Assembly: GCA_002951815.1 (NCBI GenBank)
Contig: CP019454.1
Location: forward strand, 434,001-498,000
DNA: 64,000 bases
Direction of reading: 5' to 3'
Source: Sulfobacillus thermotolerans
GTDB taxonomy: Bacteria > Bacillota > Sulfobacillia > Sulfobacillales > Sulfobacillaceae
Positions 8,182-18,100 of the stretch are shown here, in pieces. Numbering within the stretch: the stretch's first letter is position 1; the number at the start of each line of letters is the position of its first letter. A program made the translations under genes and the position numbers. The notes under the pieces are model-generated. The model had not been told where the DNA came from and searched no databases. It was given only the letters and a program-made list of their open reading frames with translations.

Positions 8182-8865
8182 ATGAAACGGGCGTTAATTG
8201 CTCCATCGATTTTATCGGCAAATTTTTCTCGCCTAGGCGCTGAGGTTCAAGAAGTCCTAGCGGTAGGGGCTGACTGGATTCATATTGATGTCATGGATGG
8301 GCAGTTTGTGCCTAATATCACTATGGGCCCCATCATCGTAGAATCCTTGCGTCCTGAAACACAGGCACATCTTGATGTGCATTTAATGATTGTGCGTCCT
8401 GAACAATATATTCCCGACTTTTTAAAGGCGGGCGCAGACAGCATTTCTCTTCATTATGAGGCCACACCGCATGTGCAAAGGGCTCTGGACATGATTCGTT
8501 CGGCAGGGAAAAAGGCTGGGTTAGCTCTTACGCCCTCAACGCCCATTAATGCGGTGGATTATGTATTAAAAGATCTTGACTATGTATTAGTGATGACTGT
8601 TAATCCCGGATTTGGGGGGCAGCGTTATATTCCGGCCATGACGGCCAAGGTGGAAGCGCTCCGCAAAAAACTAGATGATGCGGGATACCCCGAAATTGCG
8701 ATTGAAGTCGATGGTGGAATCAATGCCGAAACGGCACGGGAGGTCGCCCAAGCGGGTGCTGAGATCTTGGTGGTAGGCAGCGCGATTTTTGGCCAATCCG
8801 ACCGGCGGGCAGCTATTCAACAAATTCAAGAACATGCGCAAGACGGATTAAACACAACGCGATAG
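8182..8865 (+). CDS. rpe: Ribulose-phosphate 3-epimerase
   Basis: 227 residues; ATG at 8182 after AAAGGAGG, preferred over an upstream in-frame ATG at 8146. Interconverts ribulose 5-phosphate and xylulose 5-phosphate in the cytosol (pentose phosphate and Calvin cycles). The (beta-alpha)8 barrel signatures are present: IAPSILSANF, DVMDGQFVPN with the metal-binding Asp, HLDVHLMI, VNPGFGGQ and IEVDGGIN. Followed after 24 bases by cbbX, so in this genome it is probably the Calvin-cycle copy. A second rpe elsewhere would not be surprising. Confidence 0.96.
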   Translation: MKRALIAPSILSANFSRLGAEVQEVLAVGADWIHIDVMDGQFVPNITMGPIIVESLRPETQAHLDVHLMIVRPEQYIPDFLKAGADSISLHYEATPHVQRALDMIRSAGKKAGLALTPSTPINAVDYVLKDLDYVLVMTVNPGFGGQRYIPAMTAKVEALRKKLDDAGYPEIAIEVDGGINAETAREVAQAGAEILVVGSAIFGQSDRRAAIQQIQEHAQDGLNTTR

Positions 8866-8889
8866 AACAGGGAGGAGGGGGCGTGGATC

Positions 8890-9834
8890 TTGGGCAACTG
8901 GGCCCAAACACGCGCAATGACGATGGATTTAGTGCCACAGAGTACCGAAGTCGAAGCGTCAATGGATTTCGACACCGTCTTAGGTGAGACAAAAGTCCTT
9001 GACATTTTAGCGCAATTGGACAAGGAATTAGTTGGCCTCGTTCCCGTGAAGACCAGGATTCGTGAAATTGCTGCGCTTCTTCTCGTCGATAAGATGCGTC
9101 GCCAATTGGAATTATCATCGCAAACGCCTTCTTTACACATGTCTTTTACAGGTAACCCGGGGACAGGGAAAACCACCGTCGCCATGCGCATGGCGGAAAT
9201 CCTACACCGCTTGGGATATGTGCGCAAAGGTCACATGGTCGCGGTGACCCGCGATGACCTCGTTGGACAGTATATTGGACATACTGCGCCGAAAACAAAA
9301 GAAGTCCTGAAACGGGCTATGGGCGGCGTGCTTTTTATTGACGAAGCCTATTATCTTTATCGCGAAGAGAATGAACGAGATTACGGGCAAGAAACCATTG
9401 AGATTCTTCTACAAGTGATGGAGAATCAACGAGATGATCTCGTCGTTATTCTAGCGGGATATAAAGATCGGATGGACCGATTTTTTAAATCCAATCCTGG
9501 CATGCGGTCACGGATTGCTCACCATATCGATTTTCCAGATTACTCTGCGGATGAATTGTTGCTCATAGCCGAACTGATGCTGGCTGAGCAGCATTATCGT
9601 CTCAGCCCAGATGCGCGCACCGCCTTTCGTTCGTACTTGGAAAAGCGCATGCAGATGCCGAACTTTGCGAACGCCCGCAGTATCCGCAATGCATTAGATC
9701 GAGCACGACTACGGCAGGCCAATCGGCTATTCGCAAAAGGGGGCCGCGTGCAAAAAGACGATTTGATAACCATTGAGGCAGAAGACATCCTTGCAAGTCG
9801 CGTCTTTAGCCAAGGCGTTCCCGATCAAGGATAA
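8890..9834 (+). CDS. cbbX: CbbX, AAA+ Rubisco activase
   Basis: 314 residues; TTG start at 8890, ten bases after GGAGGAGGG. Internal ATGs at 8917 and 8923 have no ribosome site. CbbX hexamers pull on the large-subunit C-terminus of red-type Rubisco to release inhibitory sugar phosphates, using ATP. Walker [10 protein letters not shown], pore-loop region [18 protein letters not shown], Walker [14 protein letters not shown], and the sensor/arginine region [14 protein letters not shown] all follow the CbbX pattern rather than the sporulation SpoVK pattern. Implies red-type Rubisco and CO2 fixation elsewhere in the genome. No Rubisco genes are in the window. Confidence 0.92.
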   Translation: MGNWAQTRAMTMDLVPQSTEVEASMDFDTVLGETKVLDILAQLDKELVGLVPVKTRIREIAALLLVDKMRRQLELSSQTPSLHMSFTGNPGTGKTTVAMRMAEILHRLGYVRKGHMVAVTRDDLVGQYIGHTAPKTKEVLKRAMGGVLFIDEAYYLYREENERDYGQETIEILLQVMENQRDDLVVILAGYKDRMDRFFKSNPGMRSRIAHHIDFPDYSADELLLIAELMLAEQHYRLSPDARTAFRSYLEKRMQMPNFANARSIRNALDRARLRQANRLFAKGGRVQKDDLITIEAEDILASRVFSQGVPDQG

Positions 9835-9844
9835 AGGTAATGAG

Positions 9845-9884
9845 CCGGTCGGGATCTCTTAGGGGATTCTCGACCGGGTTTTTA
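9845..9884 (+). terminator. Terminator after cbbX
   Basis: CCGGTCG (9845-9851) pairs with CGACCGG (9871-9877) across a 19-base loop and is followed by GTTTTTAT. It overlaps the last bases of the convergent gene at 9882. Confidence 0.75.
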
Positions 9885-10241
9885 TCGACTAACCCACCAT
9901 AATGTGGCCATAGCCAATACATCCAAGCTCAACACCGCAAGAATCCCTGGGAGCTGGCCAAACATCCCGCCAATCGCCAGCAGAGGGATTGAAAATGCCA
10001 TTGTGGCGAAGACCACAGCCACCAAGGCCCAAGGATGCGGGCGTTGTGCGATGCGGCGCGCTTGGCGGAGCCATCGGCGCTGTTGGGCAGGGGATAGTTG
10101 GGCAAATGTGGACAGACCGGCATCGATGTCGGCGCGTTGCATAGCTGTGCGGACCTGCTCAATCCATTCCTCATCATATTCTGGACCTAGGGCACGAGCG
10201 GAGTGTAAAAAGGTGCGAAGGTCGTCGGTGCTAAGCGGCAT
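9882..10241 (-). CDS. Hypothetical protein with two C-terminal membrane helices
   Basis: 119 residues; ATG at 10241 behind AAGGAAGG (an in-frame extension to 10313 lacks a ribosome site). The N-terminal 75 residues are hydrophilic and helical with many charged and Gln residues (YDEEWIEQVRTAMQRAD, SPAQQRRWLRQARR); the C-terminal 40 form two hydrophobic helices. No family recognised. Convergent with cbbX, divergent from rpmG. Confidence 0.6.
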   Translation of the reverse strand: MPLSTDDLRTFLHSARALGPEYDEEWIEQVRTAMQRADIDAGLSTFAQLSPAQQRRWLRQARRIAQRPHPWALVAVVFATMAFSIPLLAIGGMFGQLPGILAVLSLDVLAMATLWWVSR

Positions 10242-10375
10242 AGGACATCCTTCCTTAATGGGTATGATTTTCCTATTATTGTATGCCAACCTCTTTGGAG
10301 GTGTCATCAACATCTGTCGGTTGAAGGAACGTAGCCTGGGAATAGGCTAACGGCTCGCGGCCACTTCTTCTGTCA

Positions 10376-10404
10376 TTGACACCTTAACCACGGTATGATA
10401 AAAT
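10376..10404 (+). promoter_or_regulatory. Promoter of rpmG-secE-nusG
   Basis: TTGACA, 17-base spacer, TAAAAT, 29 bases before the L33 start. A TATGAT at 10394 is only 12 bases from the -35 and is the poorer choice. Confidence 0.75.
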
Positions 10405-10432
10405 CCTTGCGCATGAGTGGGAGGTAAGCGAC

Positions 10433-10582
10433 ATGCGTACAATTATTACCTTGGCGTGCTCGGATTGCAAACGACGCAATTACACGACGACCAAGAACAA
10501 GAAAAATGACCCTAATCGGCTGGAGCGCCGCAAATACTGTCGGTGGTGCCGGACCCATACTGTTCATCGTGAAACGCGATAG
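10433..10582 (+). CDS. rpmG: 50S ribosomal protein L33, zinc-binding form
   Basis: 49 residues, ATG at 10433 after GGGAGG. Begins [17 protein letters not shown] and ends HTVHRETR, typical L33. The two Cys pairs CSDC and CRWC make it the zinc-binding (C+) form, which in many Firmicutes is replaced by a zinc-free paralogue under zinc limitation. First gene of rpmG-secE-nusG, the standard order. Confidence 0.95.
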   Translation: MRTIITLACSDCKRRNYTTTKNKKNDPNRLERRKYCRWCRTHTVHRETR

Positions 10583-10600
10583 GTTTCCGGATTCACAGAA

Positions 10601-10828
10601 ATGGGGAAAATGATGGAAGCAAAGGGCAAAACAACTGTATCGACAACTGATAGGTCTCGCCGCTATCTTCGGGAAGTGCGGTCAGAATTGAAAAAAGTGG
10701 TGTGGCCAACGCCTCGCCAGACTTTGTCGTATACAGGGTTTGTAGTGTCTTTTTCTTTACTTGTCGCGCTGATTATTATGGGGCTTGACGCCCTGTTTAA
10801 TTTGGGGCTGGACCATTTCGTTCGCTAG
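10601..10828 (+). CDS. secE: Preprotein translocase subunit SecE
   Basis: 75 residues; single-helix form as in Gram-positives. Clamps SecY in the protein export channel. The amphipathic stretch REVRSELKKVVWPTPRQT before the membrane helix is the SecE signature. The start is uncertain: ATG at 10601 has no clear ribosome site, whereas ATG 10610 or 10613 would use the GGGGA at 10604-10608. Confidence 0.93.
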   Translation: MGKMMEAKGKTTVSTTDRSRRYLREVRSELKKVVWPTPRQTLSYTGFVVSFSLLVALIIMGLDALFNLGLDHFVR

Positions 10829-10833
10829 TACAA

Positions 10834-10877
10834 GCGCCTTGGAGGCCTTACCCTGACGCCGGCTTGGCGCATTTTTT
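10834..10877 (+). terminator. Possible attenuator between secE and nusG
   Basis: GGCGC at 10866-10870, followed by A and seven T, can pair either with GCGCC at 10834-10838 or, as a short CGCC/GGCG hairpin, with 10857-10860. The two pairings exclude each other. It lies inside the secE-nusG gap, where full termination would cut off nusG, so partial termination or attenuation is more likely. Confidence 0.45.
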
Positions 10878-10900
10878 TGTGAGGGAAGGCGGCTGGTACA

Positions 10901-11431
10901 GTGGAGAAAAATTGGTATGTGATACACACCTATTCTGGTTACGAGAACAAAGTGAAAGCTAACCTAGAAAAGCGTGTGGAGTCCATGAACATGGGAGACA
11001 AGATCTTTCGGATCATGGTTCCCATGGAAGAAGAGCTTGAAGTGAAAGATGGCAAAAAAAAGCTCGTGAAAAAGAAAGTGTTTCCGGGCTATGTCATGGT
11101 GGAAATGATCATGACGGACGATTCATGGTACGTCGTGCGCAATACGCCGGGTGTAACCGGATTTGTGGGGTCGGGCACGCGTCCCATTCCCTTGCTTGAA
11201 CACGAAGTGCATATGATCCTGGGCAGCGACCTGTCAGGAGTTCCCGAATTGCCCAAAGTGAATTTGACAGTGGGCCAGGAGATTACAGTAATTGAAGGGC
11301 CCTTTGAAGGTTTTTCTGGGCGTATCGAAGAGGTTTTCGCTGATCGCGGCAAGGTGCGCGTTACGGTGTCGATGTTCGGTCGAGAAACCCCGCTTGAAGT
11401 GGATTTTGCTCAAGTGGCTGAAATGGAGTAA
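10901..11431 (+). CDS. nusG: Transcription elongation/antitermination factor NusG
   Basis: 176 residues, GTG start. NGN domain begins KNWYVIHTYSGYENKVK with the FPGYVMVEM strand; the KOW domain at the C-terminus contains VIEGPFEGFSG and the VSMFGRETPLEVDF end. Binds RNA polymerase and affects pausing and coupling to translation. Placed before rplK as in most bacteria. Confidence 0.97.
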   Translation: MEKNWYVIHTYSGYENKVKANLEKRVESMNMGDKIFRIMVPMEEELEVKDGKKKLVKKKVFPGYVMVEMIMTDDSWYVVRNTPGVTGFVGSGTRPIPLLEHEVHMILGSDLSGVPELPKVNLTVGQEITVIEGPFEGFSGRIEEVFADRGKVRVTVSMFGRETPLEVDFAQVAEME

Positions 11432-11447
11432 GAAATGAGGGGAAATT

Positions 11448-11873
11448 GTGCCAAAGAAAGTAACCGCGGTCATTAAACTGCAGATCCCAGCAGGAAAGGC
11501 AACTCCCGCACCGCCGGTTGGTCCGGCCTTAGGGCAACACGGCGTGAATATCATGGCCTTCGTCAAGGATTACAACGAACGTACGCAAGGCCAAGTTGGT
11601 CTGATTATTCCCGTAGAAATTACGGTTTATGAAGATCGCTCCTTTACATTTGTGACCAAAACTCCGCCCGCGGCCGTCTTAATTAAAAAGGCGCTCGGTC
11701 TGGAAAGTGGTTCAGCAACCCCTAATACCAAAAAGGTGGGGACTTTGACCCGAGAACAGGTCAAACAAATCGCAGAGACGAAGATGCCCGACTTGAATGC
11801 GACGACGATCGAAGCGGCCATGCGGATGATTGAAGGTACAGCACGCAGTATGGGCGTGGAGATTGCTGATTAA
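11448..11873 (+). CDS. rplK: 50S ribosomal protein L11
   Basis: 141 residues, GTG start 16 bases after nusG. Standard length. [21 protein letters not shown] at the N-terminus and the rRNA-binding C-terminal domain with [13 protein letters not shown] are typical. Part of the GTPase-associated centre of the 50S subunit. The frame runs unbroken and is followed by rplA. Confidence 0.98.
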   Translation: MPKKVTAVIKLQIPAGKATPAPPVGPALGQHGVNIMAFVKDYNERTQGQVGLIIPVEITVYEDRSFTFVTKTPPAAVLIKKALGLESGSATPNTKKVGTLTREQVKQIAETKMPDLNATTIEAAMRMIEGTARSMGVEIAD

Positions 11874-11921
11874 AGCTTCGTGGGAGGCTATGCAGCCGCT
11901 GGACCACAAGGAGGGTTTAGA

Positions 11922-12620
11922 ATGAGTGTAGGCAAACGATACGTAGAAGCCGCTGCCCGTGTGGAAAAGGGCCGTTTATATGACGTCAGTACCGCTATTC
12001 AATTGGCGAAAGAAACGGCTCACGCTAAATTTGATGAAACGGTGGAAGTCGCGATCCGCCTCGGCGTTGATCCCCGTCACTCCGATCAGGTTGTTCGGGG
12101 TGCGGTAGTACTTCCCCAAGGCATCGGCAAAACACAACGGGTAGCAGTGTTTGCAAAAGGGGACAAAGCTAAAGAGGCCGAAGAAGCCGGCGCGGATGTC
12201 GTGGGGGCCGAGGACTTAGCGGAGCGTGTCCAAGCAGGCTGGACAGACTTTGATGTGGCTGTCGCGACGCCTGATATGATGGCGTTGGTTGGGCGTCTTG
12301 GAAAAATCTTGGGCCCCAAGGGCTTGATGCCTAATCCTAAGACAGGAACCGTCACATTTGACGTGGCCAATGCGGTCAAAGAAATTAAAGCCGGAAAAAT
12401 CGAGTTTCGTACGGAAAAAGCTGGGATTGTCCATGCCCCTATTGGTAAGGTCAGCTTTGCTCCTGAGCAGCTGGAAGAAAATCTTGTGGTGTTGGTGGAT
12501 GCCTTGAATAAAGCGCGCCCGGCTGCAGCTAAAGGGGTTTATTTGAAGTCGATTACGATTTCCACCACGATGGGACCTGGAATTCGTGTAAATCCTCAGT
12601 CGGCACAACGCGCCGTCTAA
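11922..12620 (+). CDS. rplA: 50S ribosomal protein L1
   Basis: 232 residues from ATG 11922, which follows AAGGAGG; a longer reading from 11880 lacks a site. L1 forms the mobile stalk at the tRNA exit side and in many bacteria represses its own operon. Signature [18 protein letters not shown] is present. Unusually, a terminator and an extra small gene separate it from rplJ. Confidence 0.98.
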   Translation: MSVGKRYVEAAARVEKGRLYDVSTAIQLAKETAHAKFDETVEVAIRLGVDPRHSDQVVRGAVVLPQGIGKTQRVAVFAKGDKAKEAEEAGADVVGAEDLAERVQAGWTDFDVAVATPDMMALVGRLGKILGPKGLMPNPKTGTVTFDVANAVKEIKAGKIEFRTEKAGIVHAPIGKVSFAPEQLEENLVVLVDALNKARPAAAKGVYLKSITISTTMGPGIRVNPQSAQRAV

Positions 12621-12647
12621 CCAAGACTGTTGTGTGTATCGCAATCA

Positions 12648-12676
12648 AAAGGCGTCGGCGCTGTCGGCGCCTTTTG
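12648..12676 (+). terminator. Terminator after rplA
   Basis: AAAGGCG ... CGCCTTTT inverted repeat with an inner TCGGCGCTGTCGG portion and a short T run, 27 bases after the L1 stop. Ends the nusG-rplKA unit. Confidence 0.8.
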
Positions 12677-12944
12677 TATTGGGTGAATCGTCGCCCGCTT
12701 CAAGACCTTGCCCTTCGGGAGCAGAACAACTTTTTTCACCGCACCTTTGTTCGTCAACTTTCGTCATAATCCTTATGCTATATTGTTTTACAATAGGGTG
12801 GCTTTCTCCCTAACTGTTTTGTTGTCGCTGGCGATCCGGTCCGTTTGGGATCGGACTTTGTCTCTCCAGTCATTGCGTCATAGTCTCAGGCGCGTTTTAG
12901 AAATGATGGCCCGACAATCACAACAGAAAGGTGGAGAAGAGATC

Positions 12945-13127
12945 GTGCGCGACCTCATCAAATTAGCCGTATCTCTAGCGGCTATCTTAGCCATTGTGGC
13001 CGGAGGCCGAATAGAACATTTCCACCATATCGGTCGAGGCCTTTTGATGGTATCGTTTGGTATTATTCTTCTAAGCGTGGTGACTGGGGCCACGACAATG
13101 CCGCAAGGGCCCGATCTTGGTAATTGA
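12945..13127 (+). CDS. Small two-helix membrane protein between rplA and rplJ
   Basis: 60 residues from GTG 12945 behind AAAGGTGGAG. The same frame is open further upstream to 12708, but that part has no ribosome site and no sensible protein character, so the short form is preferred. Two hydrophobic helices (about residues 3-19 and 31-47) enclose a GGRIEHFHHIGRG loop with three histidines. No family recognised. Bounded by the rplA terminator and the L10 leader promoter, it appears to be an insertion into the usual rplKAJL order. Confidence 0.5.
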   Translation: MRDLIKLAVSLAAILAIVAGGRIEHFHHIGRGLLMVSFGIILLSVVTGATTMPQGPDLGN

Positions 13128-13148
13128 GATTGCATGGTGAAAATGTGG

Positions 13149-13177
13149 TTGCTTTTTTGTGCCATTCGTGTTAGGGT
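13149..13177 (+). promoter_or_regulatory. Possible promoter of rplJL
   Basis: TTGCTT, 17-base spacer, TAGGGT, directly before the L10 leader. Neither box is strong. Confidence 0.4.
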
Positions 13178-13182
13178 AAACT

Positions 13183-13300
13183 CCGAACCCAAGACAGTGG
13201 GTGCCTTAATCAGGCTTAATACCCCACTTAGGTAGGAATTTGGATATGTTTTGTCTACAGATCCTCTGCCGTTCTTGGGTGGAGGCATTTTTTTGTTTAA
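13183..13300 (+). ncRNA. L10 leader (ribosomal protein autoregulatory element)
   Basis: The 5' UTR of rplJ carries the conserved L10-leader core: AAGACAGTGGGTGCC, then CAGGCTTAAT, then CCCCACTTAGGTAGGAA; GTGGG and CCCAC pair around an internal loop that binds the L10(L12)4 complex. Downstream, CCTCTGCC (13263-13270) and GGTGGAGG (13279-13285 region) form a hairpin followed by seven T, which would act as the regulated terminator 18 bases before the rplJ start. Known from the Firmicutes L10 leader family; borders are approximate. Confidence 0.8.
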
Positions 13301-13312
13301 GGGGGTGAATGT

Positions 13313-13834
13313 GTGCCAACACCACAAAAAGCGCAGGTCATTGAAGAGACGCGCGAGGAATTGCAAGCCTCATCGGGGGCGGTCCTTGCGAATTACCGAG
13401 GCTTGACTGTGCAGCAGTTAGGGCAGTTGCGCGAAAGTCTTCGCAAAGGTGGGGTCTCGTTCAAGGTAATCAAAAACACCTTGATTAAGAGAGCTGCGGA
13501 TGAAGTCGGTATTGAAGGACTAGAGCCGTACTTGGAAGGTCCTACAGCCGTGGCCTTTGCGCATGACGACCCTGTCGTTGCCGCGAAGCTTATGACGCAG
13601 GCGGCGCGGGAATTCCGCAAGATCGAAATTAAGGCCGGGATTTTGGGCAAACGCGCCTTGTCGGCCCAAAGTGTTCGGGAACTGGCCGATCTGCCGACGC
13701 GTGAAGTGCTCCTTGGCAAGTTGGTTGGAACTCTTAACGCGCCCATTCAACAGCTGGTTTGGGTCTTAAATGCACCCGTCACCAATTTAGTCCGAGCTCT
13801 TGACCAAGTTCGTCAACAAAAAGAACAAGCGTGA
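13313..13834 (+). CDS. rplJ: 50S ribosomal protein L10
   Basis: 173 residues, GTG start after AAGGGGGTGA. Anchors the L7/L12 dimers to the ribosome and binds its own leader. The N-terminal TPQKAQVIEETREEL, the NYRGLTVQQLGQLR stretch and the FKVIKNTLIKRA motif are typical; the C-terminal helix (NAPVTNLVRALDQVRQQKEQA region) is the L12 docking helix. Followed 30 bases later by rplL. Confidence 0.98.
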   Translation: MPTPQKAQVIEETREELQASSGAVLANYRGLTVQQLGQLRESLRKGGVSFKVIKNTLIKRAADEVGIEGLEPYLEGPTAVAFAHDDPVVAAKLMTQAAREFRKIEIKAGILGKRALSAQSVRELADLPTREVLLGKLVGTLNAPIQQLVWVLNAPVTNLVRALDQVRQQKEQA

Positions 13835-13864
13835 CCCGTTCACGCGACTTAAGGAGGAAAATTA

Positions 13865-14251
13865 ATGGCCAAGGTTGAAGAGATTATTGAATCCGTGAAA
13901 GAGATGAATGTGCTAGAATTATCCCAGTTAGTGAAGGCGCTGGAAGAAGAGTTTGGCGTGACGGCTGCCGCCCCGGTTGCGGTCGCCGCGGCTCCCGCGG
14001 CTGGTGGAGCAGCAGCTCCTGCGGCCGAGGAAGCTGAGCAAACCGAGTTTGACGTCATCTTGACCTCAGCGGGTGACAAGAAGGTCCAGGTTATCAAGGC
14101 TGTGCGTGAATTGACAGGCTTGTCCCTAACCGAAGCGAAGGCATTAGTGGATGGAGCGCCGAAGCCGGTGAAGGAAAAGATTTCAAAGGCGGATGCCGAT
14201 GCAGCAAAGGCGAAGTTGGAAGAAGCCGGAGCAACTGCTCAGGTTAAATAG
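13865..14251 (+). CDS. rplL: 50S ribosomal protein L7/L12
   Basis: 128 residues, ATG after AAGGAGGAAA. Stalk protein that recruits translation GTPases. The N-terminal dimerisation helix pair, an Ala/Pro-rich hinge (about residues 36-60) and the C-terminal domain with [17 protein letters not shown] and [15 protein letters not shown] are all present. Codon use is strongly biased, as in highly expressed genes. Confidence 0.98.
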   Translation: MAKVEEIIESVKEMNVLELSQLVKALEEEFGVTAAAPVAVAAAPAAGGAAAPAAEEAEQTEFDVILTSAGDKKVQVIKAVRELTGLSLTEAKALVDGAPKPVKEKISKADADAAKAKLEEAGATAQVK

Positions 14252-14304
14252 TTTGCTGAAAGTCTAGTGTAGGAGCCCTCCCTTGGGTCGGAAAAAACTT
14301 TTCC

Positions 14305-14333
14305 TTGACCTAGGGGTGGGCTTGTGATATTAT
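14305..14333 (+). promoter_or_regulatory. Promoter of rpoBC
   Basis: TTGACC, 17-base spacer, TATTAT, 108 bases before rpoB. The -35 lies in an imperfect inverted repeat: CCCTCCCTTGGGTC (14276-14289) against GACCTAGGGGTGGG (14307-14320). If formed in the rplL transcript, this hairpin could end or slow transcription from upstream. Confidence 0.7.
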
Positions 14334-14441
14334 TTTTAATTGCCATATTTTATAAGCCAATTCATACCAACCGTGTTGGCGCGTGTCTGTAGCACTCGTG
14401 CAACCTTTGGGACCTAAATCAGAACAAGGAGCTGACTGTGA

Positions 14442-17400
14442 ATGGCTTATCCTCTCCAAGCCGAGCACCCGCAGCGGGTGTCTTTTGCGCGCATCAACGA
14501 AGTTCTTGACATGCCCAACCTCATCGAAATTCAGCAAAACTCCTATCAATGGTTTTTGCGCGAGGGCTTGCGTGAGATGTTTCGCGACATCTCCCCGATC
14601 CAGGATTTTACCGGCAACCTGATTTTAGAATTTGTGGATTACAATTTGAAGACCCCAAAATATTCAGTCGAGGAATGCAAGGCACGGGACGTGACCTATG
14701 CTGCTCCTTTGCATGTGCGTGTGCGTCTCATCAATAAGGAAACCGGTGAAGTCAAAGAGCAGGATGTCTTCATGGGCGACTTCCCCCTGATGACGGACAA
14801 GGGGACGTTTATTATTAATGGTGCGGAGCGTGTGATTGTCTCCCAGCTTGTGCGGTCCCCGGGGGTATATTTTGGCGAGCAGATCGATCCGTCCGGCAAA
14901 CGGCTTTATTTTGCCACAATGATACCGAACCGAGGGGCATGGCTGGAATTTGAGTCAGATTCCAACGATGTGTTGTCGGTGCGAATTGACCGGACCCGGA
15001 AATTGCCTGCTACCATTTTATTGCGAGCTCTTGGTTTTGGAACCGATGCGCAAATTATTGAGGCGGTGGGTGACGACGAACGTATTCAGACCACCTTGTC
15101 TAAAGACGCCGCCAAAACCCAAGAAGAGGCCTTGATTGAGATATACAAGCGCCTGAGACCCGGTGAGCCGCCGACGGTGGAAAGCGCACAAAGTTTGCTG
15201 CAATCGCTGTTCTTTGATGCTAAGCGCTATGACTTAGCCAACGTGGGGCGCTACAAGTTCAACAAAAAGCTTTCATTGCGGCGGCGTATTGTTGGGACGA
15301 CCGCCATGGAAACAATCGTCCACCCCGAAACCGGAGAAATTTTAGCACGCGAAGGCGACCACATTGACCGGGAACAAGCGATCCGCTTGGATGAAGCGCA
15401 GGTTAAAACTATTCGTGTCGGCCTGCCGAACGGCGAAGAAGTGATGGTCGTGTCCAACGGCCAACCGGATGTTAGTGTGAAAACCGTGACTCGAGAGGAC
15501 ATTGTGGCGTGTTTTAATTACCTGACCACATTGTTTGAGGGGATTGGCTCAACCGATGACATTGACCATCTGGGCAATCGTCGGTTGCGTTCTGTGGGAG
15601 AGCTCTTGCAAAACCAATTCCGTGTGGGATTAAGCCGGATGGAGCGGGTCGTTCGCGAACGGATGACGATTCAAGATATTGAATCCATCACGCCACAAGC
15701 GCTTATCAATATTCGTCCTGTGGTGGCAGCTGTCAAGGAGTTTTTCGGATCGTCACAGCTCTCGCAGTTTATGGACCAAACCAATCCTTTGGCGGAGTTG
15801 ACGCATAAGAGAAGGCTATCTGCTTTGGGCCCGGGGGGATTGTCTAGAGAGCGTGCTGGGTTCGAAGTTCGGGATGTGCACCACTCTCACTACGGCCGGA
15901 TGTGTCCGATTGAAACGCCTGAAGGACCAAACATTGGGTTGATCGGGTCATTATCGACATTTGCTCGCATCAATGCCTACGGCTTTATTGAAACGCCTTA
16001 TCGCAAGGTGGATAAGGAACAAGGCCGCGTCACGGATGAAATTGTGTATTTGACGGCAGATGAAGAGGACGATACCGTTATTGCTCAGGCCAACGAGCCT
16101 TTGACCGAAGATGGTCATTTTGTGGCACCGCGCGTGACGGTGCGTTCTCGTCATGAAATTTTGGAAGAGACACCAGAGCGGGTCGACTACATGGACGTCT
16201 CGCCTAAACAGGTGGTCTCGATTGCAACAGCCTTGATTCCCTTTCTTGAACACGACGATGCCAACCGTGCCTTGATGGGAGCGAACATGCAGCGCCAAGC
16301 GGTGCCGTTGTTGGTGCCGGATTCTCCAGTCGTGGGCACGGGGATGGAAGCGAAAGCCGCTAGGGACTCAGGGGTTGTCAGTATTAGTGAGAAAGACGGT
16401 GTCGTCGACCGAATTCAAGCCGACCAAATTACGGTGAGAAATGATGACCACACCGTTTCCACGTATAAGCTTTTGAAGTTTACGCGGTCTAACCAGGGCA
16501 CTTGTATCAATCAAAAGCCCATTGTGCGCAAAGGGCAGCGCGTGTCGGCAGGGGAGATCATTGCAGATGGTCCTTCGACGGATAAAGGCGAGTTGGCTTT
16601 GGGCCGTAACGTGGTGGTGGCCTTTATGCCATGGGAAGGATACAACTACGAAGACGCGATTCTGCTAAGCGAAAAGCTGGTAAAGAATGATGTGTTTACA
16701 TCCATTCATATTGAAGAATATGAATGCGATGCCCGCGATACGAAATTGGGGCCTGAGGAGATTACGCGGGATATTCCCAACGTGGGAGAAGAAGTTCTCA
16801 AGGACTTGGACGACCGCGGGATTATTCGAATTGGGGCGGAAGTTCGGCCCGGCGACGTCTTAGTTGGCAAGGTGACGCCGAAAGGGGAAACGGAACTCAC
16901 CGCTGAAGAACGCCTGCTACGGGCAATTTTCGGGGAAAAGGCACGCGAAGTGCGCGATACATCGTTACGCGTGCCGCATGGAGAATCGGGCATCGTGGTG
17001 GATGTCAAGGTATTTACTCGTGACCAAGGGGACGAACTCTCACCCGGCGTTAATCAGTTGGTGCAAGTCTACATCGCCCAAAAACGCAAAATATCGGAAG
17101 GCGACAAAATGGCTGGGCGGCACGGGAACAAAGGGGTCATTTCTCGGATTTTGCCCGAAGAAGACATGCCGTTCTTGCCCGATGGAACTCCTGTGGAAAT
17201 TGTCTTGAACCCCCTAGGGGTGCCTAGCCGTATGAACATTGGGCAGGTTTTGGAAACTCACTTGGGATGGGCCGCGCGGGCTCTAGGTATGAAAGTGGCG
17301 ACGCCAGTCTTTGATGGAGCGCGCGAAGAAGACTTGCAGCGTATGTTCGCAGACGCTCATTTGCCAGCCTCAGGCAAGACGCCGTTGTATGATGGCCGCA

Positions 17401-18080
17401 CGGGTGAACGCTTTGATAACGAGGTCACCGTGGGTGTGGTTTATATGCTGAAGTTGGCCCACTTAGTCGACGACAAAATCCACGCGCGGTCTACGGGCCC
17501 TTACTCGCTGGTGACGCAGCAGCCTCTGGGCGGAAAGGCGCAATTCGGTGGACAGCGCTTTGGAGAAATGGAAGTGTGGGCCTTAGAAGCGTATGGCGCG
17601 GCCTACACACTCCAGGAGCTTCTGACAGTGAAGTCTGACGATGTCGTGGGGCGTGTCAAAACCTACGAAGCCATTGTCAAAGGCGAGAACGTGCCAGAAC
17701 CTGGCGTGCCGGAATCCTTCAAAGTGCTGATTAAAGAACTGCAAAGTCTAGGATTGGACGTCAAGATTCTCAACGAGAACGACGAAGAAATCGAAATGCG
17801 AGAGTTGGATGACGAGCCTGGGGATCAGCGCACCTTTGACCTTCTGCCTGAAGCCATAGATGATGTCGAAGGGCAAGAGCTGCACCGTCTGATGGAAGAT
17901 GCAGAAGGTGGGCGGCCTGAAGAGTTTGCGCCAGGGCGCGGCATGAACTTTGATGAGCAAGCCGAAAATGCCTACGCCATCTTGCGCAAAGGATCAGAGG
18001 ATTCCGAGTTCGATGAGGGTCTCGACGAGGATGGCGTAGACCCGGATGATGAGGGCGATACAGACGGCGAGGATTACTAG
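14442..18080 (+). CDS. rpoB: RNA polymerase subunit beta
   Basis: 1212 residues, in the normal range for Firmicutes. Forms the rifampicin pocket and half of the active-site cleft with beta'. The rifampicin region ([20 protein letters not shown] then [10 protein letters not shown]) keeps the usual Asp, His and Ser, so it looks drug-sensitive. [12 protein letters not shown] and the C-terminal [20 protein letters not shown] are conserved. A long acidic tail after about residue 1115 (EEFAPGRG ... [10 protein letters not shown]) is variable in the family. No frameshift. Confidence 0.99.
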   Translation: MAYPLQAEHPQRVSFARINEVLDMPNLIEIQQNSYQWFLREGLREMFRDISPIQDFTGNLILEFVDYNLKTPKYSVEECKARDVTYAAPLHVRVRLINKETGEVKEQDVFMGDFPLMTDKGTFIINGAERVIVSQLVRSPGVYFGEQIDPSGKRLYFATMIPNRGAWLEFESDSNDVLSVRIDRTRKLPATILLRALGFGTDAQIIEAVGDDERIQTTLSKDAAKTQEEALIEIYKRLRPGEPPTVESAQSLLQSLFFDAKRYDLANVGRYKFNKKLSLRRRIVGTTAMETIVHPETGEILAREGDHIDREQAIRLDEAQVKTIRVGLPNGEEVMVVSNGQPDVSVKTVTREDIVACFNYLTTLFEGIGSTDDIDHLGNRRLRSVGELLQNQFRVGLSRMERVVRERMTIQDIESITPQALINIRPVVAAVKEFFGSSQLSQFMDQTNPLAELTHKRRLSALGPGGLSRERAGFEVRDVHHSHYGRMCPIETPEGPNIGLIGSLSTFARINAYGFIETPYRKVDKEQGRVTDEIVYLTADEEDDTVIAQANEPLTEDGHFVAPRVTVRSRHEILEETPERVDYMDVSPKQVVSIATALIPFLEHDDANRALMGANMQRQAVPLLVPDSPVVGTGMEAKAARDSGVVSISEKDGVVDRIQADQITVRNDDHTVSTYKLLKFTRSNQGTCINQKPIVRKGQRVSAGEIIADGPSTDKGELALGRNVVVAFMPWEGYNYEDAILLSEKLVKNDVFTSIHIEEYECDARDTKLGPEEITRDIPNVGEEVLKDLDDRGIIRIGAEVRPGDVLVGKVTPKGETELTAEERLLRAIFGEKAREVRDTSLRVPHGESGIVVDVKVFTRDQGDELSPGVNQLVQVYIAQKRKISEGDKMAGRHGNKGVISRILPEEDMPFLPDGTPVEIVLNPLGVPSRMNIGQVLETHLGWAARALGMKVATPVFDGAREEDLQRMFADAHLPASGKTPLYDGRTGERFDNEVTVGVVYMLKLAHLVDDKIHARSTGPYSLVTQQPLGGKAQFGGQRFGEMEVWALEAYGAAYTLQELLTVKSDDVVGRVKTYEAIVKGENVPEPGVPESFKVLIKELQSLGLDVKILNENDEEIEMRELDDEPGDQRTFDLLPEAIDDVEGQELHRLMEDAEGGRPEEFAPGRGMNFDEQAENAYAILRKGSEDSEFDEGLDEDGVDPDDEGDTDGEDY

Positions 18081-18100
18081 ACCGGGAGGGATCCAACTCG

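Noticed and set aside
10376-10399. TTGACA with TATGAT at 10394 as the rpmG promoter
   Set aside because: The spacer would be 12 bases; TAAAAT at 10399 gives exactly 17.
12708-12944. Longer version of the small gene before the L10 leader (start at 12708)
   Set aside because: No ribosome site, unlikely composition, and GTG 12945 has a good site. Kept only the short form.
16706-17008. Antisense reading frames inside rpoB, rpoC and other ribosomal genes
   Set aside because: Typical shadows of biased GC-rich coding sequence; no ribosome sites and no protein-like features.
14442-18080. Rifampicin-resistance substitution in rpoB
   Set aside because: The cluster I region has the normal Asp, His and Ser residues.
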